Assembly: GCA_016721905.1 (NCBI GenBank)
Contig: JADKHH010000025.1
Location: 1-64,000, forward strand
Length of the DNA: 64,000 nucleotides
From: Candidatus Opimibacter skivensis
GTDB taxonomy: Bacteria; Bacteroidota; Bacteroidia; Chitinophagales; Saprospiraceae
Direction: 5' to 3'
Numbering within the stretch: position 1 is the stretch's first letter; every line of letters starts with the position of its first letter. The notes beneath the pieces were generated by a model. It did no database searches and was not told the origin of the DNA. It was given only the letters and a program-made list of their open reading frames with translations. Shown piece after piece: positions 55,632-63,669 of the stretch. The translations under genes and the position numbers were made by a program.

Positions 55632-57428
55632 ATGAAAACTTTATTTATTACCCCCCCCCAATTTCGATTAGAAGCTCAATTCTTCAATCGCAAATTTTAC
55701 TGTAAATGGCTATTTATGTTTATTCTTAGCCAGATAATGATCACTACGTTACATGCACAAACCTGTCCTACCTTTGGATTCTGTTTGGAAGAACCATATT
55801 ATGACGAGTTAGAAGGATTTTATGCGGTAGAAGTGAAATTACTGAACTTTGATTTTCTGAATGCAGCTGGTATTAACCTAAGAATTGATTATACGAATAA
55901 TGACATTGAAATCAATCAAGGTAAGACTGAAGAAAGTCTGTTAAGTACAGTTAAGGAAGGTTGTAACGCGACTTTTAATTTTGAAACGGAAGGGACGATT
56001 ATACTTGGTGGAATTCAACCCCCACTTGATGATGGACCAGAGCTGACTTCAGAAAGTGAAGTAATAATTTACATTATTTATTTTTCATCAACTACAGGGG
56101 AGTGCGTTGATTTTATTTTTGTTGAAACTGATCTTTATGTATCATTCCCTCTCCTTAATGATTGGGAAGCTTGTGCCGGGGATGTTGAGTCAGGTTGTGA
56201 AATCGATGATTATTGTATTCCGGGATTTATGGTTGGAGGAACAATTGAAAGTCCGATTTTGGATTGCGATGATAGTGAAGATGGTGGGATCATAGGCATT
56301 GCTGTAGAAATCGAAGAATCCACTAATAATCCATTCTTTAATTGTACTGAAGAAACAGATACCTATGGCGACTATGAATGCCTTCTTGCAGAAGGACTTG
56401 ATTACCGGATCACACCGGTTCATGATTTTAATCGGACATGTGGCCTGAGTTCTCTTGATATTGATATCTACATGGATCATTTACTGGGATCAGCGTGTAT
56501 TGAAGATGTATGGGCGTTCCTGTCAGGTGATGTAGACCAGAATGAGATTCTCAATGTAAATGATTTAGTGGATATCCAGGAAGCTATACTTGAAATTGAT
56601 GGGGCGGATTGGGCATCCTGGACATTTGTACCATCCGCTGCATACAATGGTATGTCCGTGCCGAGTTGTCTGAGTATGAACTATAATGTCATCCCGTCGT
56701 ATAACCCATATATTGATATTGAGGATCTCGATGATGATTATACAAATATGGATTTTGTTGGTATCAAGATGGGGGATGCCAATGGTACTTGTACAGTTTG
56801 TTCTCAGTCCCTTACAGGTGATAATATAGCAGTAAGGAGCACACCACAAGTAATAGAGCTGACCAGGGTTGATAAGCAGGAGTATTCGTTGTCGTTTCCG
56901 ACAGATGTATTAGGTCTGGAAGTATTGATGATGGCGTTTACTTGTGATGTTGAACCCAGGATCAAATACAATGCATTGCAGAATCGGAATAATTTTATAA
57001 CCCTGTATCGGAATGGTATTTATTATATTTCCTACGCTAGTTCGATTGACAAAGGAGAAAATATTATGCAAGACCAGCCTTTTCTGGTCTTGGAAGGGTC
57101 TTTGGGTGAGTCAAAAGTATCTGGAACTAGGGTTCAGAACGAAATAGTTGTGGAGAACAACCTTTCTTCAATTGAATTGAGAATTAAGAGCAAGCCAGTT
57201 GCAGAAATATATCCAAATCCCACAAATGGAAGAATTAATATAGTTCTTGATTTAGACATTGGTGAAACTGCAAATATTTCAATATACAATTTGCAAGGCA
57301 CCAAACTCTTTGACCGATCTATCTTTGGAAAAGTAAGTGCCTTAGATCTCCGACTTCAACCAGGTATTTATTACTACTTGATTAAATCTAAGGACCAAGC
57401 GAGAAGTTCCAAATTGATATTGTTTTAA
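55632..57428 (+). CDS. Secreted cohesin/dockerin-like protein with T9SS type A sorting domain and C9 tract at the start
   Basis: 598 residues. A long signal peptide ends near LHAQ (about 44). Residues about 55-180 form a cohesin-like beta domain (YAVEVKLLNFDFLNAAGINL), and about 295-400 a dockerin-like Ca2+ region (GDVDQNEILNVNDLVDIQEA, later FVGIKMGDANGTC). The type A sorting domain begins near 525 (AEIYPNPTNGRINI, later PGIYYYLIKS). These two domain types also close the giant proteins ending at 14653 and 34869. The sequence has nine C in a row at 55651-55659, codons 7-10, so gain or loss of one C would shut the gene off. The next T9SS gene starts 59 bp after the stop. The function is not known. 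Confidence 0.8.
   Translation: MKTLFITPPQFRLEAQFFNRKFYCKWLFMFILSQIMITTLHAQTCPTFGFCLEEPYYDELEGFYAVEVKLLNFDFLNAAGINLRIDYTNNDIEINQGKTEESLLSTVKEGCNATFNFETEGTIILGGIQPPLDDGPELTSESEVIIYIIYFSSTTGECVDFIFVETDLYVSFPLLNDWEACAGDVESGCEIDDYCIPGFMVGGTIESPILDCDDSEDGGIIGIAVEIEESTNNPFFNCTEETDTYGDYECLLAEGLDYRITPVHDFNRTCGLSSLDIDIYMDHLLGSACIEDVWAFLSGDVDQNEILNVNDLVDIQEAILEIDGADWASWTFVPSAAYNGMSVPSCLSMNYNVIPSYNPYIDIEDLDDDYTNMDFVGIKMGDANGTCTVCSQSLTGDNIAVRSTPQVIELTRVDKQEYSLSFPTDVLGLEVLMMAFTCDVEPRIKYNALQNRNNFITLYRNGIYYISYASSIDKGENIMQDQPFLVLEGSLGESKVSGTRVQNEIVVENNLSSIELRIKSKPVAEIYPNPTNGRINIVLDLDIGETANISIYNLQGTKLFDRSIFGKVSALDLRLQPGIYYYLIKSKDQARSSKLILF
55651..55659 (+). repeat. C9 homopolymer in codons 7-10 of a secreted-protein gene
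   Basis: Nine consecutive C bases, read as ACC CCC CCC CAA. Any change of one or two bases shifts the frame within ten codons of the start. Tracts of this kind are classic sites of slipped-strand phase variation. Confidence 0.8.
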
Positions 57429-57431
57429 ATT

Positions 57432-57473
57432 ATTTTCATGGGTGGTAATTGTCAAATTATCACCCATGAAAAT
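57432..57473 (+). terminator. Hairpin in the short spacer between two T9SS genes
   Basis: TTTTCATGGGTGGTAATT pairs with AATTATCACCCATGAAAA across a four-base loop, with one G-T pair. It starts 4 bp after the stop at 57428 and ends 14 bp before the likely start at 57488, so it could end the first transcript or act as an attenuator. Confidence 0.65.
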
Positions 57474-57487
57474 TTATGGGGATTCCT

Positions 57488-59392
57488 ATGAAATTAATTT
57501 TCCTAACTGTATTCATATTCTTCTTTTATGATATAAAGGCTCAACGCATTTATTATTCCTCAATTGAAGATTTGGCAATAGATTCTCTTTTAAAAACAGA
57601 AATAGGTGAATTTAACTTACTAACATGTGAAGCAGTACCATATTATATCGATACTACAATCTATAGTGTTTCAGCAGGCGGGGGGATAGGATATTATGAA
57701 TGGGTAGATATAGCCCTGTGTCCTGATGGTCGATTGTTCGGACTTGGACAAGATGGAGTATACGAAATAGATATACAAAATCAATCAGAAATAAAATTAA
57801 TTGAACCACAAAGCCCTCCATTTCGATTTTGGAGTAAGGGGCTTTATTGTTCAAAGGACAGTGTGCTTTATTTTGGTGAACGTGATATTGGGTCCTATGA
57901 CTTGAATTCCGGATTAACTGCTTATTATGGTCGTCTACCAACGGCAACGGCTTTATTTAGTAATTTATTTTGGTATGATAACAGGTTGATGGGTGGTGGA
58001 AATACGCGAATTATTGAGATTAATTTGAATGACATACCAAATAGTGCAGTTCTTTGTAACTTACCTTTATCAGGACTTTTATCACTAGTTGAAGTTGCTA
58101 TTAGTTGTGATAGTATAGCTGTTTTTGCTTTTTATGGTGGAGGGGATGTTTATTTAATGGATACCTCAGATTGTTCATTGACTTTTTATTGTACTATTCC
58201 TCATAATCTTGATGAGAATTTCCAGGGCATTTCACCAAACTTCATGTTTATGCCACCTGAGCCATGTCAGATGAGTCTTGATCTGGATTTTTTGGATGAG
58301 ACCATACAGGGGATCGATTATATCGACACGTTTTATTGTAAGTTACCCGATCCATTTCTACTATCTGTTCCAGACCTCTTCAGTGATAAGTCGTGGGATA
58401 GTCTGATAGTATGGATAGAAACAGGTTCAGCTGGATTGACACTTGATGGCACTGCTGCTTCATATGCTACTTTGCAAGGTCAGATGACATCAAGACTTAG
58501 TTATCTTTCTGCTGATTTGGTTGACTTTAGTGCCTTATCATCTCAGTTGACCAGTCTTTCTATCGTCGGTGATATGCCCGATGGCACGACCAATCTAAAA
58601 ATAGGATTTTGCGGATTTGCAGATTACCTGATTACAGACACAGCCTATGCCTACATTACCCTTATCGGTAGGACTACGTATGCAGGGCTTGATAGCACAG
58701 TTTCCTTATGCAGGAATGACGATGAGCTGGCACTTGATATATTACTCTCCTCAGATGCTGCCATAGGAGGGCAATGGTCTCCAGATGCAGCCTTCGATCC
58801 TCAGGAGGATATCCCAGGAAGTTATTATTACATCATTGATGATCCTTACTGTCCGTCAGATAGTGCCAGGTTTGATGTACGTATTTATACAGAGCCATTA
58901 TTTGATCTAGGACCAGACAGAATGCTATGCCCTGGTGATTCTACTCAGTTCACCGTTTCCATTTCCAATGTCGATCTCCGGTGGCCTGATGGATCCAGTC
59001 AGCCGATGTTGGTTGTGACCGAGCCAGGCACTGTTTGGGTAGATGTGACAGACATGTTTGATTGTCATTATGTGGATAGCACAGCCGTCGTCACGGATGA
59101 AGCATGTCTGATAGAGCAGCTCTATATTCCCACCGTCTTTTCTCCCAATGGAGACGGCATCAACGATATCTGGGGTATCAATCCTGATGGCGGTATTGAT
59201 CGGGCCGAAATTCAGATATTTGACAGATGGGGCAATAATCTTTTCATCAATACAGCCGGGTCACTTTTTTGGGATGGCCGAGCAAAAGACGGTAGAATGG
59301 TTCCTCCCGGTGTATACGTGTATTTGATTAAAGTTCACCTGGCTTCAGGTTCTGTTTATTTGCGTAAAGGCGATGTTACGTTGATGAAATAA
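57488..59392 (+). CDS. Secreted protein with T9SS type B (gliding-motility-associated) sorting domain
   Basis: 634 residues from the ATG at 57488 (MKLIFLTVFIFFFYDIKAQ), a clean signal peptide. An ATG four codons earlier (57476) sits against the hairpin and is less likely. The first half (about 60-260) has propeller-like short strands (ALCPDGRLFGLGQDGVYEID, GLYCSKDSVLYFGERDIGSY). The middle contains an Ig-like domain ending GRTTYAGLDSTVSLC and a PKD-like region. The C-terminus is a full type B sorting domain: YIPTVFSPNGDGIND, then IQIFDRWGNNLF, then PPGVYVYLIKV and KGDVTLMK. It is exported by T9SS and probably cell-surface attached. It is tandem to the type A gene upstream. A 58-bp palindrome follows 44 bp after the stop. 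Confidence 0.87.
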   Translation: MKLIFLTVFIFFFYDIKAQRIYYSSIEDLAIDSLLKTEIGEFNLLTCEAVPYYIDTTIYSVSAGGGIGYYEWVDIALCPDGRLFGLGQDGVYEIDIQNQSEIKLIEPQSPPFRFWSKGLYCSKDSVLYFGERDIGSYDLNSGLTAYYGRLPTATALFSNLFWYDNRLMGGGNTRIIEINLNDIPNSAVLCNLPLSGLLSLVEVAISCDSIAVFAFYGGGDVYLMDTSDCSLTFYCTIPHNLDENFQGISPNFMFMPPEPCQMSLDLDFLDETIQGIDYIDTFYCKLPDPFLLSVPDLFSDKSWDSLIVWIETGSAGLTLDGTAASYATLQGQMTSRLSYLSADLVDFSALSSQLTSLSIVGDMPDGTTNLKIGFCGFADYLITDTAYAYITLIGRTTYAGLDSTVSLCRNDDELALDILLSSDAAIGGQWSPDAAFDPQEDIPGSYYYIIDDPYCPSDSARFDVRIYTEPLFDLGPDRMLCPGDSTQFTVSISNVDLRWPDGSSQPMLVVTEPGTVWVDVTDMFDCHYVDSTAVVTDEACLIEQLYIPTVFSPNGDGINDIWGINPDGGIDRAEIQIFDRWGNNLFINTAGSLFWDGRAKDGRMVPPGVYVYLIKVHLASGSVYLRKGDVTLMK

Positions 59393-59436
59393 GGGAGTGA
59401 TTTACTGGAAAACTCCTGATCACTATTGAATTGAAA

Positions 59437-59494
59437 TTAAAAAAGGGATTTGTAGGGGTTCAAAATCTTGAACCCCTACAAATCCCTTTTTTAA
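59437..59494. terminator. 58-bp near-perfect hairpin of a second repeat family
   Basis: Arms of 27 bp (TTAAAAAAGGGATTTGTAGG onward) pair without mismatch around the loop AATC. The core GTAGGGGTTCAA / TTGAACCCCTAC differs from the GAGACGCG family. The oligo-T end and position 44 bp after a stop fit a terminator. Confidence 0.75.
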
Positions 59495-59603
59495 ACCAGG
59501 TATTCCCGTGGGATGATTCTAAATCCCATGTTTGACAATATTCATGCTATTTTTGGCATTCTTATTTCCTATAGGAATTAAGAAGTTTCAATTTAAAACA
59601 CAT

Positions 59604-60574
59604 ATGAGTCAAGAATATACATCTGACGTACAGGCAATTGATGCATTGGCGGCCAAATATCAAGTCCTTCGCAAGGAAATCGCCAAGGTGATTGTCGGAC
59701 AGGACGAAGTCGTCAAGGCCGTACTGATTTCTTTGTTTTCCAACGGACACAGCCTCCTGGTGGGTGTACCCGGACTAGCAAAGACCTTACTTGTGAGCAC
59801 TATTTCCGAAGTACTGGATCTTGAGTTCAAGAGGATCCAGTTTACCCCGGACCTGATGCCATCCGACATCACGGGTACGGAGATCCTGGACGAAGACCGC
59901 CATTTCAAGTTTAACCGGGGCCCGATTTTCGCCAATATTATCCTCGCGGATGAAATCAACCGTACCCCGCCTAAAACCCAGGCCGCCCTGCTGGAAGCTA
60001 TGCAGGAGCGATCTGTCACCGTCAATGGGGAGCGCCACTTGCTGCCTTCACCATTCTTTGTACTAGCTACCCAGAATCCGATCGAACAGGAAGGAACTTA
60101 CCCTCTACCTGAAGCCCAGTTGGACAGGTTTATGTTCAATATCCCATTGGATTATCCTTCCTATGACGAAGAAATCCAGGTAGTCAAGACCACGACAACG
60201 GTTCAGAATACCAAACTCAGCCATATCCTCAGCGCAGGAGAGATTTTGCATTTTCCAGCAAGCTGGTCCGGAAAATTCCGGTTGCTGACAACGTCCTCGA
60301 GTATGCTGTATCTCTGGCGTCTAAAACACGTCCGGGCACTTCAAGGGCCACTGAGCAGGTCAACCAGTACATTTCCTGGGGAGCTGGTCCGCGTGCCTCA
60401 CAGTACCTGGTATTGGGTGCCAAATGCCATGCTGCCATTAACGGGAAGTATTCCCCGGATATCTCAGATGTCAAGGCAGTAGCCACCTACGTCCTCCGCC
60501 ACCGGATCGTACGTAACTATAAGGCTGAAGCAGAGGGTATTAATGAAGAAAAGGTGATCGAGGGATTGCTCTGA
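59604..60574 (+). pseudogene. MoxR-family AAA+ ATPase, frame disrupted near 60255
   Basis: MoxR ATPases act as chaperone-like factors for maturing metal-containing or VWA-domain proteins. Start ATG at 59604 (MSQEYTSDVQ). Walker A GVPGLAKT is at residues 54-61, Walker B IILADEIN at 112-119, and ATQNPIEQEGTYPLPEAQLDR follows. After residue about 216 the frame changes. Removing two bases (one T from TTTT at about 60251-60254 and one G near 60262) restores HFQQLVRKIPVADNVLEYAV, then YISWGAGPRASQYL, to KVIEGLL and TGA at 60572-60574. The restored length, about 322 residues, is normal for the family. Two small insertions eight bases apart look like consensus error. No VWA-domain partner gene is in the window. 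Confidence 0.8.
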
Positions 60575-60631
60575 TATTTTCAGTCCCACAATTAAGGAGG
60601 ATTTAAACACTGGTTTCCCAAGATTCGTAGA

Positions 60632-60703
60632 TATTTAGTTTACGGTTTATAGTTTATTGTTTACTTATAGGACTATAAACCATAAACTAATAAACCATCA
60701 ACC
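60632..60703. repeat. AT-rich inverted repeat after the MoxR gene
   Basis: GGTTTATAGT pairs with ACTATAAACC about 20 bp downstream, and TTTATAGTTTA-like words recur through 60632-60703. It may act as a weak terminator. Confidence 0.45.
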
Positions 60704-60784
60704 TGATTGAAATATCAATCTCCAATGATTGATTTTTAATCAGGCTTAAGTATTTTGCAGATATTTGGATTGAAATAACCAACT

Positions 60785-61321
60785 ATGAAAAATGTGCTTA
60801 AGAAAATCGGCCTCTGGCTCGGTTTGTTCCTCCTCGCCCTCATCCTGATTTCTTTCCTCCTCCCTTCCGAAATCAAGGTAAAACGCTCCATCGAAGTCAG
60901 TGCCCCCATTGACCGGGTATTCGAGCAGGTCAACGATCTCCGAAATTGGGAGAAATGGGCCCCCTGGAAACGAATGGATCCCAGCATGGTCATGACCTTC
61001 AGTAATCCACCCGTTGGCCAGAACGCCTTCTATAAATGGGAATCTCAAAACAAGCGCATGGGAACCGGTACGCTCACACTCTCCAGCGTAACCATGAATG
61101 AAGAGATCGTCACCTCTATGGACTTTGGAGGCAAAGACACCGGAAGTTCCAAATTCCAGTTTACCCACAAGGGAGATAATATAGAAGTCACCTGGACCAT
61201 GAATGAGGAAGTAGGTATGCTTCCCTGGAATAAATACTTCGGCCTGATGATGCGCGGCGAACTCAAGAAGCAATTCGACAACGGCCTGAAGGGCCTCAAG
61301 TTTTACGCCGAAAAAAGCTAA
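60785..61321 (+). CDS. SRPBCC-superfamily (polyketide cyclase/START-like) membrane-anchored protein
   Basis: 178 residues. One N-terminal membrane helix (about 8-28, LWLGLFLLALILISFLLP) anchors an SRPBCC domain: VKRSIEVSAPIDRVFEQV, then NDLRNWEKWAPWKRMDPSM, then KWESQNKRMGTGTLTLSSV, closing with a long C-terminal helix. Family members bind lipids or other hydrophobic ligands. This subgroup in Bacteroidota has no proven function. It lies 57 bp before a DUF1761 membrane protein gene on the same strand, possibly in an operon. Confidence 0.85.
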   Translation: MKNVLKKIGLWLGLFLLALILISFLLPSEIKVKRSIEVSAPIDRVFEQVNDLRNWEKWAPWKRMDPSMVMTFSNPPVGQNAFYKWESQNKRMGTGTLTLSSVTMNEEIVTSMDFGGKDTGSSKFQFTHKGDNIEVTWTMNEEVGMLPWNKYFGLMMRGELKKQFDNGLKGLKFYAEKS

Positions 61322-61378
61322 CCTCCTAACCCTAACCTCCTAAGCATCTAATCTTCTAACCATTTAATCTCACCACGT

Positions 61379-61822
61379 ATGCCTCAACCTAATTTACTCG
61401 CTATTGTCATTGCAGCCCTGATCCCTATGTTTATGGGCTTTATCTACTATCATCCTAAGGTCTTCGGAAAGGTCTGGATGGATTCCCTCGGATTAAAAGA
61501 AGAGGATCTGAAGAAGGGAAATATGGGTGCCATCATGGGTATATCCCTGGTGATGTCTGTTCTCCTATCCTTTTTTATGCTCGTCAATGTTGACGGCCCA
61601 GGTCAGGAAGGCGAATTTGATACCTTCAAGCACGGTGTATTCCACGGTGTATTGGTTGGCTTCATGGTAGCCATGCCCGTACTGGTCACCAATGGCCTCT
61701 TTGAAAGAAAGAATCTGAAAAACCTGGCTATCAATACCCTCTACTGGATCATCACGATTGGCCTGATGGGTGGCGTTATTGATATGCTAAATCATTGGCC
61801 AAACGAAGCGCCCGCGATGTAA
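61379..61822 (+). CDS. DUF1761 family integral membrane protein
   Basis: 147 residues with four predicted membrane segments (about 6-26, 50-70, 86-106, 117-137). The N-terminal pattern AALIPMFMGFIYYHPKVFGKVWMDSLG is characteristic of DUF1761. There is no known function. The acidic loop at about 73-82 and the C-terminal NHWPNEAP are unremarkable. It follows the SRPBCC gene by 57 bp. Confidence 0.85.
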   Translation: MPQPNLLAIVIAALIPMFMGFIYYHPKVFGKVWMDSLGLKEEDLKKGNMGAIMGISLVMSVLLSFFMLVNVDGPGQEGEFDTFKHGVFHGVLVGFMVAMPVLVTNGLFERKNLKNLAINTLYWIITIGLMGGVIDMLNHWPNEAPAM

Positions 61823-61852
61823 TCGGCGCACTAAGCTGACGCTTGTTGATAA

Positions 61853-61892
61853 GTTGATGGGTTGATCTGTTGATGGGTTGATCTGTTGATGT
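61853..61892. repeat. Five 8-bp GTTGATGG/GTTGATCT units downstream of the DUF1761 gene
   Basis: Five adjacent octamers of the form GTTGATNN, alternating GG and CT. This is one of several low-complexity tracts that follow genes in this window. Confidence 0.8.
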
Positions 61893-61959
61893 ATTGTGGT
61901 TATTGGAGCGAAGCTCCATAACACTGCACTACTCACGCCTCACGTCTCACGACTGACGT

Positions 61960-62035
61960 CTAACGATATCACTCACAACTCACAACTCACAACTCACTTT
62001 TCACTCTTCACTTTTCACTTTTCGTTTAAAAGTAA
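61960..62035. repeat. Pyrimidine-rich ACTCACA / TTTCACT low-complexity repeat
   Basis: CACAACT and CACTTTT units run up to the stop region of the minus-strand gene at 62015, so the last codons of that gene lie inside the repeat. Confidence 0.6.
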
Positions 62036-63049
62036 CCCAGGTTTTGCTTTCGAATACTTACTCCCATTAAACACCCGCTGCCTCCGCTGTATCCGCCGCT
62101 CTTCTCTTGATAGCGCACTGAAATCACTGCATTCGACTGTGCAGCAACCATGATATTTTTCCTTGCATTCAGGGCATTGGATGAAGAGGATATGGCAGGC
62201 GTCATTAGCACAATTGGTATGATCATCTGATGGCTTACCACATTGATGACAGGTGGAAACTACATCATCAGAGATCCGTTCTCCGAGGCGTTCATCGAAT
62301 ACAAAGTTCTTGCCGAGAAACTTATTGGGTATTCCCATTTTTTCGGCTTGTCTGGCATATTCGATAATTCCACCATCCAGTTGATAAACATTTTTATAGC
62401 CCCTGTATTTCATATACGCAGAAGCTTTTTCACAACGAATACCTCCGGTGCAATACATGACGACATGTTTCTCCTTGGCATCGCTGAGCATTTCTGCTAC
62501 CATCGGGAGTCCGTCACGAAATGTTTCCATCGGCGGCAGGATTGCTTTTTCGAAATGCCCGACTTCACTTTCATAATAGTTACGCATATCGACCACGATC
62601 GTATCCGGATCATCGGTGAGTTGATTGAACGCAGAGGCTGACAAATGAACTCCCCGATCGGTCACGTCAAACTGGGCATCATCGAGGCCGTCAGCGACTA
62701 TTTTTTCACGGACCTTGATAGCCAGGGTGAAGAATGACTTGCCATCATCTTCGACCGCTATATTGAGACGGATATTTCGTAGAAAAGGAATCGTGTCGAG
62801 ATATTGACGAAAAGCTTCCATGTGCTCAGTAGGGAGGGATATCTGGGCATTGACCCCTTCACTGGCTACATAAATCCGACCAAAGACACCCAGCTCATGC
62901 AGGCTGGCATAGAAGGCATCCCTGAAGGCATGTGGATCGGCCAGCCTGGTATACGCGTAAAATGATAGGGTAGTACGGGGTTTAGTTTCTAACTGGACCA
63001 GGTGCCGCAGCTCGTCACGGTTGACACGGTTGTGTAATAGCTTTCCCAT
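62015..63049 (-). CDS. trhO: tRNA uridine(34) hydroxylase, rhodanese type (TrhO/YceA)
   Basis: 344 residues from the ATG at 63049 (MGKLLHNRVN). The ORF can be read three codons earlier from a TTG, which is less likely. The N-terminal domain (about 25-110) is the TrhO-specific acylphosphatase-like region (SFYAYTRLADP, then SEGVNAQISLP). The rhodanese domain (about 135-235) has the active site CTGGIRCEKAS at Cys200. A Cys-rich C-terminal segment (CHQCG, CANDACH, CPECKEKYHGCC) probably binds zinc. The enzyme makes 5-hydroxyuridine at tRNA position 34 by an oxygen-dependent route. The last codons (LLLNEK) run into a pyrimidine-rich repeat, so the C-terminus may vary between strains. Confidence 0.92.
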   Translation of the reverse strand: MGKLLHNRVNRDELRHLVQLETKPRTTLSFYAYTRLADPHAFRDAFYASLHELGVFGRIYVASEGVNAQISLPTEHMEAFRQYLDTIPFLRNIRLNIAVEDDGKSFFTLAIKVREKIVADGLDDAQFDVTDRGVHLSASAFNQLTDDPDTIVVDMRNYYESEVGHFEKAILPPMETFRDGLPMVAEMLSDAKEKHVVMYCTGGIRCEKASAYMKYRGYKNVYQLDGGIIEYARQAEKMGIPNKFLGKNFVFDERLGERISDDVVSTCHQCGKPSDDHTNCANDACHILFIQCPECKEKYHGCCTVECSDFSALSREERRIQRRQRVFNGSKYSKAKPGLLLNEK

Positions 63050-63058
63050 GATTTTCAA

Positions 63059-63669
63059 ATATGTTGCCGCAAAGATACTGAATGATCAAAACGGGAGCGA
63101 GCTCTTTAATTTAGGATTCTACGAGGCTCCAAACTCACTTCTTGAGGCTTTCAGCGTGGTTTAGTGACCAAATCTATGGGCTGTAGAGGTTCGACTCCCT
63201 GATTTTTTATGTTTTCTATTTGCTAATACCTGATTTTCTGGGTAAAAATATTTATATCAATATGTAACTCGTTTAAAACGAGATTTCTATGTCTGGTCAC
63301 CAAGCTTTTAAAGGCTAAAATGGCTTAGTCTCATTCAAATAAATAGAAGCAACCTGAATAAATTTTGATTAAAATACTATAAATCAGTTGTTTGTACAGG
63401 AGTTAATTACAGATATGTAAATGGCTAACAGGCAATATTTTAATTTTGAATTTTTCACTTTGGGGCGTATAAAAATTGGTTTTGAGAACTTTTTGACATA
63501 TAATTTCATTTTTAGAAGGCAAAAACGGGCTTATTATTGAAGCGATAGCAAGTATTAGGTTCATTCATGTAAATTTGCGGCGTTTTTAGGCGTTGGGTCT
63601 GCACATCAGGATCTCCGCCTTGGACAAAGCTCTGAAAACCACATTTTAATTTTTTAAAACAGAGAGGTT
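63059..63669. other. 620-bp gap before the Lys/Ala/Pro-rich gene
   Basis: AT-rich, without a credible ORF. It contains GTAGAGGTTCGACTCCCTG near 63184, which resembles a tRNA T-arm but has no full cloverleaf, and a TAAATTTG box at 63570-63577. I see nothing else. Confidence 0.5.
63570..63577 (+). promoter_or_regulatory. Promoter-like -7 box TAAATTTG for the gene at 63670
   Basis: An exact TAnnTTTG match. It would give a leader of about 85 nt. No TTTG is found 18-20 bp upstream. Confidence 0.4.

Noticed and set aside
63184..63203. tRNA-like T-arm (GTAGAGGTTCGACTCCC)
   Set aside because: The loop TTCGACT is right, but the stem pairs only two or three bases, and there is no anticodon arm or acceptor stem around it.
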